A stretch of 16,180 nt of DNA from DHVE2 group archaeon (GCA_015522955.1 WALG01000161.1:1-16180), one strand, 5' to 3'; shown: positions 6,646-14,227, counted from the first letter of the stretch. The notes: generated by a model not told the origin, from the sequence alone. A program made the numbers and translations.

Positions 6646-7377
6646 TCATGCCTCACTCTTGGTACTTTCATACATCTCGATATATTTTGTAACTTCCTCA
6701 TCACTCATTTTTACAAATTTGCCCTCTTTCTTTACGTAACCAATTTCCAGTGTGAGTTTTGATATCTTTTCCTCACTAACTGCCTCTACAGCCTTTAATC
6801 CGAGCATGATAGCCTCTTCAAAAGACATCTTCTCAGAATATTCCTTCTCAAAGAGTTCCATCACTGTTTCCCTTCCACTCCCAATACAATCAGCCCTATA
6901 ACCCATGAGAGTTCCACTCGGATCCGTTTCAAAAAGATGTACTCCATTATCATCAACTCCCGCAATAAGAAGCGAGGCTCCAAATGGCCTGACACCTCCG
7001 TACTGGGTATATTGCTGTTTATAATCACTCACCTTTTTTGCAAGTTGCTCTACTGTTATGCTGTTTCCGTAGGTAACACGCTCAATCTGAGCCACAAGAC
7101 GGGCATAATCTACAAGAACCCGTGCATCACCAACAAGACCCGATGTGGCACATCCTATATGCTCATCCACAAGGAATATCTTCTCCATGGAGCCCGGATC
7201 TACCAACTTGCTCTTTATCCTCTTATCTGCTATAAGAAGAACACCATCCTCAAACTTTAGACCTATGGTGGTAGTACCCCTTTTTACGGCAGCCCTTGCA
7301 TACTCCACCTGAAACAATCTTCCGTCAGGGCTAAATACAGTTATTGCTCTATCATATGCCATCTGTGCTGGTTGCAT
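6646..7377 (-). CDS. psmA: 20S proteasome α subunit
   Basis: A 243-residue α-type proteasome subunit forming the outer heptameric rings and gate of the 20S core particle. The α signature YDRAITVFSPDGRLFQ followed by VEYA lies at the N-terminus, whose start is part of the gating peptide. GTTTIGLKFEDGVLLIADKR and the GASLLIAGVDDNG β-strand region follow. There is no N-terminal catalytic threonine, as expected for an α subunit. The ATG at 7377 is preceded by GAGGTGAT (7383-7390) and by a TATA box at 7421-7428, making this the first gene of the seven-gene operon ending in rpoP. Its stop overlaps an upstream in-frame ATG of SBDS (ATGA). Confidence 0.97.
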   Translation of the reverse strand: MQPAQMAYDRAITVFSPDGRLFQVEYARAAVKRGTTTIGLKFEDGVLLIADKRIKSKLVDPGSMEKIFLVDEHIGCATSGLVGDARVLVDYARLVAQIERVTYGNSITVEQLAKKVSDYKQQYTQYGGVRPFGASLLIAGVDDNGVHLFETDPSGTLMGYRADCIGSGRETVMELFEKEYSEKMSFEEAIMLGLKAVEAVSEEKISKLTLEIGYVKKEGKFVKMSDEEVTKYIEMYESTKSEA

Positions 7378-7420
7378 ATTTTATCACCTCTCTCAACTTT
7401 TAAAGTGATATACACAATCA

Positions 7421-7428
7421 TTATAAAA
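7421..7428 (-). promoter_or_regulatory. Promoter of the psmA-exosome operon
   Basis: The box TTTTATAA on the minus strand is centred about 48 nt before the psmA ATG, so transcription should start near 7398. The message would then have a leader of about 20 nt carrying GAGGTGAT. The gap between the ATPase gene end (7460) and psmA (7377) also holds a short T run (complement of 7440-7444), a weak candidate terminator for the upstream gene. Confidence 0.5.
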
Positions 7429-7459
7429 CTTTATCCCCGAAAAATATCACTACATCTTG

Positions 7460-8212
7460 TCATTTTTCCTCCCCAATTTTCTTTGCTATCTTTTTCACTT
7501 CCTTAAAGAACTCACTTTGGGAAATCTCTTCAAGTTCATCGTCAAGTTTAGAGAAATACGGTATCTCACCCAAATAATTTACTTCCCAAAACTTTGCAAA
7601 TTCTTGTAATCTTGCATGATGCTCAACCATGTTTTCAACCACTCCAAGGATGCTGTAGTTTCCTTCCTTCAATATTTCAATTACCTTCTTTACAACATTT
7701 ATTGAGAGTGGGGACGGTGTACCCACAACAAGAAATTCTCCCCTGCGGAGAAAACGGAGGACGTCAAGGAACTGCTCACCCATGCCAGGCGGCATATCGA
7801 TTACAAGAAAATCAAGGTCTCCCCATCTCGTGATTGCGAGAATCTCTATAAGGGCATCGCTAATCTCCTTTCCTCTTAGTGGTGTGGGCTTATCCTCTGA
7901 ATAGAATACTATGCTCATAAATTTGATGCCCTTCACCTCTGGAGGTATAACCCCCTTGTCCTCATTGGGCATGAGAGGAGTGGTGTGAAGGATAACATGG
8001 TCACTTGCCCCATGAAAATCCAGATCAAGAAGACCTACCCGATATCCGTGAGAGGCAAGAGATAAAGCGAGGCATGTAGATATCAGAGATTTTCCTACGC
8101 CACCCTTGCCACTAACTATAGGAATTATTCTCTTTATTCCCTTTGTTCTCTCTTCAATAGCCTTGACCCTTGGATCTATTTTTTCCCCAGCCATACTAGG
8201 GCATGATTGCAT
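7460..8212 (-). CDS. Mrp/MinD-family ATPase, likely HypB-like nickel-delivery partner of HypA (mmHypB type)
   Basis: A 250-residue SIMIBI-class P-loop ATPase. The deviant Walker A is SGKGGVGKS at 34-42. GLLDLDFHGAS gives the switch I region, and VIDMPPGMGE the DxPPG switch II. Canonical Mrp/Nbp35 Fe-S scaffold proteins have a CxxC pair after the VENM motif, but here VVENMVEHHARLQEFAKF has none, which argues against Fe-S carriage. The adjacent upstream gene is HypA. In Thermococcus, HypA works with a neighbouring Mrp/MinD-type ATPase (mmHypB) that stimulates nickel binding for [NiFe]-hydrogenase maturation, and I infer the same role here. ATG 8212 is about 24 nt below the distal TATA copy; ATG 8194 (MAGEKIDP) is an alternative matched to the proximal copy. 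Cys4 exists only in the longer form. Confidence 0.85.
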   Translation of the reverse strand: MQSCPSMAGEKIDPRVKAIEERTKGIKRIIPIVSGKGGVGKSLISTCLALSLASHGYRVGLLDLDFHGASDHVILHTTPLMPNEDKGVIPPEVKGIKFMSIVFYSEDKPTPLRGKEISDALIEILAITRWGDLDFLVIDMPPGMGEQFLDVLRFLRRGEFLVVGTPSPLSINVVKKVIEILKEGNYSILGVVENMVEHHARLQEFAKFWEVNYLGEIPYFSKLDDELEEISQSEFFKEVKKIAKKIGEEK

Positions 8213-8216
8213 GATT

Positions 8217-8242
8217 ATTAATATTTTAGATTAATATTTTAG
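8217..8242 (-). promoter_or_regulatory. Tandem 13-bp repeat carrying two TATA boxes
   Basis: Plus-strand 8217-8229 and 8230-8242 are identical and adjacent (ATTAATATTTTAG), so the minus strand carries two AAATATTAAT boxes in tandem. Their centres lie about 24 nt before ATG 8212 and about 29 nt before ATG 8194. The 75-nt gap between hypA and the ATPase gene therefore holds its own promoter, possibly with two start sites. Confidence 0.5.
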
Positions 8243-8287
8243 AAAATTGCTTTGTTGATGGAAGAATTTCCTGTTTTCCGATAAATC

Positions 8288-8695
8288 TCAGTTCTCAACT
8301 ACAATTTCCTTGATGTAAACTCCCCTACCCTGAACAACCTCAAAGTCTCTGCTACCACACTTGGGGCACTCTAAAAATGCATGAACCACCTCGGGCACAA
8401 AATGTATATCTTCCCGAATATCAGAATCAAGTTTACTGCTAACATCCTTGAGTTCCCATCGATATCCACAGTTCCTGCATCGGAATATGGCTTTCTCTTC
8501 TTCAAAATCTATCTTAGCCCCCTCAGCAAGAGTTCCCTCTTTCATTTGCTCCAGTGCAAATTTGACTATTTCCTCTTCAACATCCTGTAACTCGCCCAGA
8601 ACCACCGTGATACGGGTTATTTTTTTAGCATTATGTTTTTCTCCATATTCCAAGGCAGTATGAAGAATCCCATCAGCAAGAGCCCATTCATGCAT
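8288..8695 (-). CDS. hypA: Hydrogenase nickel metallochaperone HypA
   Basis: A 135-residue HypA, which inserts nickel into [NiFe]-hydrogenase together with a HypB-type NTPase. The N-terminus MHEWALADGIL supplies the Ni-binding Met1-His2-Glu3. The zinc domain has Cys73-x2-Cys76 and Cys110-x2-Cys113 with a long insertion of about 33 residues between the pairs. This is the Thermococcus layout; bacterial HypA has a much shorter loop. His98 lies in this insertion at the position I recall for the Thermococcus nickel site. ATG 8695 is chosen because His2 must follow Met1 and because GGGTGA ends 4 nt upstream. The gene starts 15 nt after iorB, so it is probably the last gene of the oxidoreductase operon. 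No hydrogenase gene is in the window. Confidence 0.95.
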   Translation of the reverse strand: MHEWALADGILHTALEYGEKHNAKKITRITVVLGELQDVEEEIVKFALEQMKEGTLAEGAKIDFEEEKAIFRCRNCGYRWELKDVSSKLDSDIREDIHFVPEVVHAFLECPKCGSRDFEVVQGRGVYIKEIVVEN

Positions 8696-8710
8696 CGTAT
8701 CACCCAAAAA

Positions 8711-9292
8711 TTATAAAGAGATGGACTCATAGCCCATCTGAAACGCCTTTAAGTTCATCTCATGGTACTTAGGATTTATGGTCTTCTTTATTGCCTCTTC
8801 CAAGATTTCCTTTTTAATAGGGAATACAGGTATTTTAGCCAAGGCCCCAAGCATCACGATGTTAGTGGCAATCACGTTACCGGCTTTTCTTGCCAGTTCC
8901 GTGGCTTCCAGAGATACCACATGTAGGTCCCTCATGTTTCCAAGAATTTGCTTCACATCAGGATACGTTTTACCTTCGAGAGATACTGTAGTTGGGATAA
9001 TTGGCTCAGTATTGACAATTACATAACTTTCGGGATGTGCTTTTTTCAGGATTCTGTATGCTTCCACAGGCTCAAAGCCCACAATTATATCCGCCTCGCC
9101 TTGACCTAAAAGAGGGCTCTTTGCCTCACCTATTTTCATCTCAGTGACCACAATTCCCCCTCTCTGAGCCATTCCATGAACCTCACTCATAACCACATTC
9201 ATCCCTGAGAGAAGTGCTGCCTTGCCAACTATGCTTGAGGCTGTGAGCACACCTTGACCTCCAACTCCTGCATATACGATGCCCACACTCAT
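8711..9292 (-). CDS. iorB: Indolepyruvate:ferredoxin oxidoreductase, β subunit
   Basis: A 193-residue γ-domain-type subunit of the 2-oxoacid:acceptor oxidoreductase family. With IorA it oxidatively decarboxylates aryl pyruvates from transamination of aromatic amino acids to aryl-acetyl-CoA, reducing ferredoxin. The N-terminus GIVYAGVGGQGVLTAS is the glycine-rich hallmark, and EVHGMAQRGGIVVTEMKIG is the distinctive IorB continuation. A second block is GFEPVEAYRILK. Length is normal. The ATG overlaps the iorA stop by 4 nt (ATGA), with GGTGAT a few bases upstream inside iorA, so translation is coupled. Confidence 0.95.
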   Translation of the reverse strand: MSVGIVYAGVGGQGVLTASSIVGKAALLSGMNVVMSEVHGMAQRGGIVVTEMKIGEAKSPLLGQGEADIIVGFEPVEAYRILKKAHPESYVIVNTEPIIPTTVSLEGKTYPDVKQILGNMRDLHVVSLEATELARKAGNVIATNIVMLGALAKIPVFPIKKEILEEAIKKTINPKYHEMNLKAFQMGYESISL

Positions 9293-11169
9293 CTTATCAC
9301 CTTCTTATCTATAGCATTAAATGGACATATTGTCGCACACACTCCACAACCATCGCAAAGAGCATCGTTAATGTAAATGCGTACCTTTCCATCTTTGTCT
9401 TTTCTCTTAAATATGGCTGCACATGCTAACCAATCAGAACATAATCCACACTGGGTACACTTATCCTGATTTATTTCATAAATCCACCATTCACCCTGCT
9501 TGCGACGCCGTGCATCCCAGAGAAGCGCACACTCTCTCTTGGAGATGATCACCGATATACCCTCATGCTTGATGGCCTCCTTGAAGACTTTTATTGTTTC
9601 CTTCACATCGTAAGGATCCACGGTCTTGACGAAATCTATGCCTATTCCCCGTACGAGGTTCTCGATATCCACATAGGGTGCGGGCTCACCCATACCGTTC
9701 ACTGGCAATCCCGGATGCGGCTGATGTCCAGTCATTGCTGTAGTTCTATTATCAAGAATGACATACACAAGATTTGCCTTGTTATGATATGCATCGATCA
9801 ATCCAGGTATTGCTGCATGGAAGAATGTAGAATCTCCCACAAAGCCTATTACCTTCTGCTTCGTGGATTTGGAGAAACCAACGGCAGTGCCTATACTGCT
9901 ACCCATACACAGAAGATAATCAGCCATCTCATAGGGCTTCTGAATACCCAATGTGTAGCATCCAATATCTGTCGTGATTATAGCATCCTTTATCTTAAGT
10001 TGCTTTAGAGCCATCATCGCCGCATAATAAGTGGCTCTATGTGGGCATCCTGGACAAAGTATAGGTGGTCTGGGTGGCAGAGATATCTCCTCAGGCGTGT
10101 AGGCATTTCTCTCAATTTTTATGTTCATTATTTTCTCAAGTGCATCTTTTATCACATCTGGATTATATTCGTATGCTCTCGGAAAATAACCATTGAGTTT
10201 ACCGTAGATATCTACATTTATATCATTCATTTGCGCCACAAGCCGCGTTTCCTTTTCTAGATAAGGTTCCAGTTCCTCTACAACTATCACTTTTTTAACA
10301 CTGCTTATGAATTCCTTCACCAGTTCCTTAGGGAATGGATGCGTGAATGCAAGTTTGAGAATCTTTGCATTTAGACCAAGTTCCTTCACCACATCGTGCA
10401 CGTAGTTGTACGCAACACCGCTTGTTATTATACCTATCTCATTACCATTCCCTTCAATTCTGTTTAGTTCAGAGTTATTTGTTTCTTCTTCCACCCTTTT
10501 TAGTTTTTCAAGGAGTTCCATATGCATCCTTCTTGCAACGGAGGGAAGGATCACATACTTTGCGGGATTTTTATGGAAGTATCCTTCTCTCTTCACCCTA
10601 TTAATCTTCCCATACTCCACTATGCCACGCACATGATTCACACGGGTTGTTGTTCTAAACAGCACAGGAAGTTTGTACTTCTCCGATATTTCAAAGGCCT
10701 TTTTTATAAAATCCTTCATCTCCTGGGCATTGGAAGGCTCAACCATGGGCATCCCGGAGATAAGGGCGTAGTACCTGTTATCCTGCTCATTCTGCGAGGA
10801 ATGCATGCTGGGGTCATCGGCACTTATTATCACCATACCTCCGTTTGTACCCACATATGCGGTGCTCATGAATGCATCGGCGGCAACATTTAACCCCACA
10901 TGCTTGAAGAACACCATGCTTCGAAGCCCTGAGGCCGCTGCTGCAGCGCTTACTTCCAACGCAACTTTCTCGTTGGTAGAGAATTCAAAGTACATTCCGG
11001 CCTTTTTGGCCACATAGAAAAGAACGTTACCTATCTCGCTGGATGGTGTTCCCGGGTATGTTGATGCAAATCCCACTCCCGCTTCTATGGCTCCACGTAC
11101 TATGGCTTCATTACCCAGCAGAAACTCTCTTCTGCCAGGCTCATCAACAATAACGTTTTCGTATTTCAT
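9289..11169 (-). CDS. iorA: Indolepyruvate:ferredoxin oxidoreductase, α subunit
   Basis: A 626-residue catalytic subunit containing the thiamine-diphosphate site and two 4Fe-4S clusters. The N-terminal pyrimidine-binding domain shows FASTYPGTPSSEIG. The pyrophosphate-binding domain has CPGCPHRATY followed by VGDSTFFHAAIPGL and a downstream Asn (ILDN), matching the GDG/N thiamine motif with Ser in the third position. The C-terminal ferredoxin domain has Cys571, 574, 577, 583 and Cys605, 608, 611, 615. The first set ends C-A where many homologues have C-P. Length is typical. GGAGGAT precedes the ATG by 5 nt. It is separated from porB by 27 AT-rich nt without a clear TATA box, so it is read as part of the same operon. 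Confidence 0.96.
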   Translation of the reverse strand: MKYENVIVDEPGRREFLLGNEAIVRGAIEAGVGFASTYPGTPSSEIGNVLFYVAKKAGMYFEFSTNEKVALEVSAAAAASGLRSMVFFKHVGLNVAADAFMSTAYVGTNGGMVIISADDPSMHSSQNEQDNRYYALISGMPMVEPSNAQEMKDFIKKAFEISEKYKLPVLFRTTTRVNHVRGIVEYGKINRVKREGYFHKNPAKYVILPSVARRMHMELLEKLKRVEEETNNSELNRIEGNGNEIGIITSGVAYNYVHDVVKELGLNAKILKLAFTHPFPKELVKEFISSVKKVIVVEELEPYLEKETRLVAQMNDINVDIYGKLNGYFPRAYEYNPDVIKDALEKIMNIKIERNAYTPEEISLPPRPPILCPGCPHRATYYAAMMALKQLKIKDAIITTDIGCYTLGIQKPYEMADYLLCMGSSIGTAVGFSKSTKQKVIGFVGDSTFFHAAIPGLIDAYHNKANLVYVILDNRTTAMTGHQPHPGLPVNGMGEPAPYVDIENLVRGIGIDFVKTVDPYDVKETIKVFKEAIKHEGISVIISKRECALLWDARRRKQGEWWIYEINQDKCTQCGLCSDWLACAAIFKRKDKDGKVRIYINDALCDGCGVCATICPFNAIDKKVIR

Positions 11170-11196
11170 CCGGAATCCTCCTTATTTTATTTTTAT

Positions 11197-12096
11197 TTAT
11201 TCTTCATTGGTGCATTTTTCTTTCTTCAACAATTCTTTCCAGTTCTCATCCACCTGTTTCTGTATTCTTTCTATTTCCTCATCTGTGAGATGTCTGAATC
11301 TGCCCTGAAGGCGCAGATATTCCTTAATGGGTTTCGGGTTTTTAGGTTTAACGGTGATTCTATATGTCCCTTTTACAACTTCATAGAGTGGAAACATATT
11401 GGTTTGCACCGCCAGTCTTGAAATTTCAACAGTTTTATCAGGAGAATATCTCCAGCCTGTTGGACATGGAGACAGAATCTGGATGAACTTAGGACCTTTT
11501 ATCTCCTTTGCCCTCTTAATCTTGGCTATCAAGTCTTCAGGATAGGCTATAGTCACTGTGGCTACATAGGGTATATGATGTGCTACCATAATCTCTGCTA
11601 CGCTTTTCTTTGGCTCCCACTTATACATCCTCCTCTTTCCACCAGGAGTAGTAGTAGTCCAAGCACCCATAGGAGTGGAACCAGATCTCTGTATTCCTGT
11701 ATTCATATAGGCCTCATTGTCATACATTATGTAAAAAATATTATGCCCTCTTTCCGCAGCACCGCTTAGAGCCTGAAGTCCTATATCTGCGGTTCCTCCA
11801 TCTCCAGCAAATCCAACAACATTGACATCCTCCTTACCCATGGCATTTAGTGCTTCTCTTATTCCGGATATGGCAGCGCCTGTGACCTCAAAGGCCGTGT
11901 AAAGAAGAGGAACCTGCAAAGTTCTACGTGGATATACACCCGGGATAACCGCCCAGCAGCAAGCAGGTATTGAGAGAATCGTATTTTTACCCAGAGCCTT
12001 TAGAACATAGCGCATGGCTATGGTGGCTCCGCAGCCCAAGCATGCAGTATGTCCAGGAAGCATGTACTCTTCCTCTGGAATTGTTAGTTTTCTCAT
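11197..12096 (-). CDS. porB: Pyruvate/2-oxoisovalerate:ferredoxin oxidoreductase, β subunit
   Basis: A 299-residue subunit carrying the thiamine-diphosphate pyrophosphate domain and one 4Fe-4S cluster of the four-subunit archaeal 2-oxoacid oxidoreductase. Seen are GHTACLGCGATIA (Cys19, Cys22), ACCWAV (Cys46, Cys47), GDGGTADIGLQALSGA, YDNEAYMNTGIQRSGSTP and SPCPTGWR, which together give the cluster cysteines and the thiamine motif GDG...N. The pattern closely recalls archaeal PorB/VorB, so pyruvate versus branched-chain specificity cannot be decided. GTG 12105 is in frame, but GAGGTGG lies 5 nt before ATG 12096, which overlaps the porA stop by 4 nt. The C-terminal tail is highly charged. Confidence 0.95.
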   Translation of the reverse strand: MRKLTIPEEEYMLPGHTACLGCGATIAMRYVLKALGKNTILSIPACCWAVIPGVYPRRTLQVPLLYTAFEVTGAAISGIREALNAMGKEDVNVVGFAGDGGTADIGLQALSGAAERGHNIFYIMYDNEAYMNTGIQRSGSTPMGAWTTTTPGGKRRMYKWEPKKSVAEIMVAHHIPYVATVTIAYPEDLIAKIKRAKEIKGPKFIQILSPCPTGWRYSPDKTVEISRLAVQTNMFPLYEVVKGTYRITVKPKNPKPIKEYLRLQGRFRHLTDEEIERIQKQVDENWKELLKKEKCTNEE

Positions 12097-13286
12097 ACTG
12101 ACCACCTCTTATCACCTTGCAATCCAACCCATTCAATTTCCCTATCCACCTGTCCTTCCCTAGATATTTGGAGCATATCTTCAAACACCTTTTCAAGAAG
12201 TGCGGGAGTTATATCTCTTCCCCCTAATCCCATAACGTAATTCTTTATTGGTATATCTGAATGGCCATAAAGCGCACCTTTACTCTCAGTGTAAAGGTTT
12301 GCACCGTAACCAAAGGTATAACTCCGGTCTACAATACCAAGCATATTGGTCTTCTTGGCAAGTGCACGGATTTCTTCATAGGGGAAAGGTCTGAAATATC
12401 GAACCCTGGCGAGACCAATCTTCTTGCCTTTGCTACGGAGATAATCCACAACATCCTTGGCCGTTGAGCCTATAGTTCCAAGCACAAGCATTATGGCATC
12501 GGCATCCTCAGTATGATACTCCTCAACTAAACCGGGATAGTATCTTCCAAATAACTCTCCGAACTCTTTCGTTGTTTTCCTTATTTCCTCCCTGGCAGCA
12601 TCCATGGCAAGGGCCATTTTATATCTAAATTCCATATAAGGACCTTCAGGCATTATGAGAGAGCCAAAACCTGCTGGATCCCCTGGTTCAAGTTTAAATG
12701 CTGGATCATATTCACCCAGAAAATCGTCCACTGTTTTCTGCTCAGGTACGTCAACACCCTCTGAGGTATGGCTCAAAATAAATGCATCTTCCATTACCAT
12801 GGTAGGAAGAAGAATATGATGCTTTTCTCCTATTTTGTATGCCATGATTATTGAATCTAAAACCTCTTGATTGTTCTCTGCATACATCTGCATCCACCCA
12901 GTATCTCTCTGAGCCATAGAATCAAGTTGATCGGTCCATACACTCCATGGAGGTGCCATAGCACGATTTACAACACTCATAACTATCGGTAGCCTTGCTC
13001 CAGAAGCCCAGATTAGCAACTCATGCATAAGTGTCAATCCATGGGAACTTGTAGCCGTGAAAGTTCTTACTCCTGTGTTCTGAGCAGCAATACATGCTGC
13101 CATGGCAGAATGTTCGCTCTCCACTCGTATGTATCTTGCATCCATTTCACCATTTGCTATAAATTCCGCTATTGTCTCAATTATGCTTGTTTGAGGCGTT
13201 ATGGGATACGCTGCCACAACCTTTGGACGGGAAACTCTAGCACCCCATGCTGCTGACTCATTGCCTGTTAGTATCATCTTTACCAT
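12093..13286 (-). CDS. porA: Pyruvate/2-oxoisovalerate:ferredoxin oxidoreductase, α subunit
   Basis: A 397-residue subunit contributing the pyrimidine-binding half of the thiamine site and the transketolase C-terminal-like domain. Diagnostic segments are VVAAYPITPQTSIIE near residue 25, VESEHSAMAACIAAQNTGVR, and FTATSSHGLTLMHELL. A C-terminal domain follows from about residue 265 (IMLVLGTIGSTAKDVVDYL). Length matches separate-subunit PorA/VorA, not the large fused bacterial enzyme. The ATG is preceded by GGAGGAT and starts 1 nt after the porD stop. The keto-acid specificity is not decided by these motifs. Confidence 0.95.
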   Translation of the reverse strand: MVKMILTGNESAAWGARVSRPKVVAAYPITPQTSIIETIAEFIANGEMDARYIRVESEHSAMAACIAAQNTGVRTFTATSSHGLTLMHELLIWASGARLPIVMSVVNRAMAPPWSVWTDQLDSMAQRDTGWMQMYAENNQEVLDSIIMAYKIGEKHHILLPTMVMEDAFILSHTSEGVDVPEQKTVDDFLGEYDPAFKLEPGDPAGFGSLIMPEGPYMEFRYKMALAMDAAREEIRKTTKEFGELFGRYYPGLVEEYHTEDADAIMLVLGTIGSTAKDVVDYLRSKGKKIGLARVRYFRPFPYEEIRALAKKTNMLGIVDRSYTFGYGANLYTESKGALYGHSDIPIKNYVMGLGGRDITPALLEKVFEDMLQISREGQVDREIEWVGLQGDKRWSV

Positions 13287-13287
13287 T

Positions 13288-13602
13288 TTAATCCTCCTCC
13301 GTCTCTTCCAAGACCATATCTATGGCCTTTACGGGGCATTCATTGGCGCATATTCCGCAACCCTTGCAGTAGTCATAGTTTATTTTCACAGTATCAAATT
13401 TAGCAAGTGCTGGCTTTGGTGCTGGAAAAGCATCGGGAGAATCAAACTCTATTGCAGGCTCTGGACAGAATTTCCAGCAGATATAACATCTTATACATTT
13501 TTCATAATTTATTACCGGCCTAAACGTTCTCCATCCGCCAGTCTTGTTCTCGGTACTTGGAACCTTTGCGATTGGTGTTGGTTCTTCTGGCAAATTTATC
13601 AT
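13288..13602 (-). CDS. porD: 2-Oxoacid:ferredoxin oxidoreductase, δ (ferredoxin) subunit
   Basis: A 104-residue subunit holding two 4Fe-4S clusters that wire the catalytic cluster to external ferredoxin. Ligands are Cys36, 39, 42, 46 (CIRCYICWKFCP) and Cys79, 82, 85, 89 (CKGCGICANECP), with a spacer rich in proline and alanine between them. The N-terminal extension with GGWRTFRPVIN is typical of PorD/VorD. An in-frame GTG at 13611 exists, but GGAGGTG lies 6 nt upstream of ATG 13602, making that the better start. It begins 1 nt after the porG stop, so the Shine-Dalgarno site is inside the last codons of porG. Confidence 0.95.
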   Translation of the reverse strand: MINLPEEPTPIAKVPSTENKTGGWRTFRPVINYEKCIRCYICWKFCPEPAIEFDSPDAFPAPKPALAKFDTVKINYDYCKGCGICANECPVKAIDMVLEETEED

Positions 13603-13603
13603 T

Positions 13604-14164
13604 TTACGCACCTCCCATAATTACGCTTTCGTATGCATCTTTTGCAGCCAGTGCATTTTCCTCACGCTTGGCAGGCGCAGATTGGCGTATTGCCTCCATA
13701 ACTGTCTCAATTTTCACAAGACTACTCATTCTGGCAAAGGCACCTAGAACAGCAGTATTTACTATAGGTGCTGCCTGCGAGCCCAGACGATGCTTTATTG
13801 CTATGCTGGTTGCGTCTACAGTGGCTATATTATCGTGCTTCAAAATTCTCTGTACCTCTGCAGGAGACTTTAAGGTGTTTAGCAGAATCCATCCCTCCTT
13901 CTTAAGACCGTTTAACACATTCACTGTCTTTAGAAGGGATGGGTCCAGAACTACAACATAATCCGGCTGATAAATCTGGTATCTTGCCCTGATAGGTTTC
14001 TCATCTACTCTCGTAAACGCTGTAACAGGTGCGCCTCTGCGTTCTACACCAAAATAGGGAAACGAAGAGACGTATTTTCCTTCCATAAAGAAGGCCTTTG
14101 CTAGGATTTTAGAGGCAATTACTGAGCCTTGGCCACCACGTCCATGAAAACGAATTTCTATCAT
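13604..14164 (-). CDS. porG: 2-Oxoacid:ferredoxin oxidoreductase, γ subunit
   Basis: A 186-residue γ subunit of the pyruvate/2-oxoisovalerate:ferredoxin oxidoreductase, the domain thought to bind coenzyme A. The N-terminus MIEIRFHGRGGQGSVIASKI is the family signature, followed by SFPYFGVERRGAPVTAFTR. The C-terminal part includes IVNTAVLGAFARM. Length is normal. It is first in the cluster, with GGTGAT 3 nt before the ATG and a TATA box at 14214-14221. The gene order G-D-A-B is the one seen in other four-subunit enzymes, and a single γ here serves one DAB set. Confidence 0.95.
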   Translation of the reverse strand: MIEIRFHGRGGQGSVIASKILAKAFFMEGKYVSSFPYFGVERRGAPVTAFTRVDEKPIRARYQIYQPDYVVVLDPSLLKTVNVLNGLKKEGWILLNTLKSPAEVQRILKHDNIATVDATSIAIKHRLGSQAAPIVNTAVLGAFARMSSLVKIETVMEAIRQSAPAKREENALAAKDAYESVIMGGA

Positions 14165-14213
14165 CTCATCACCATGGGGTAATTACATTATCGTATTTAT
14201 GCTCTTTCTCGGC

Positions 14214-14221
14214 TTTATATA
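14214..14221 (-). promoter_or_regulatory. Promoter of the porGDAB-iorAB-hypA operon
   Basis: A well-formed TATATAAA box on the minus strand within GAGTATATAAAGCC, centred about 54 nt before the porG ATG. Transcription should start near 14192, leaving a leader of about 28 nt with GGTGAT. It sits just downstream of the trm1 stop, so the cluster has its own promoter even if trm1 transcripts read through. Confidence 0.55.
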
Positions 14222-14227
14222 CTCATC

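Noticed and set aside
7460..8212. Fe-S cluster carrier (ApbC/Nbp35) function for the Mrp-like ATPase
   Set aside because: The CxxC pair that ligates the bridging cluster is absent and the neighbour is hypA.
9565..10893. Several plus-strand open frames opposite iorA, up to 147 codons
   Set aside because: Composition follows the complement of iorA and the peptides resemble no family; they are antisense artefacts.
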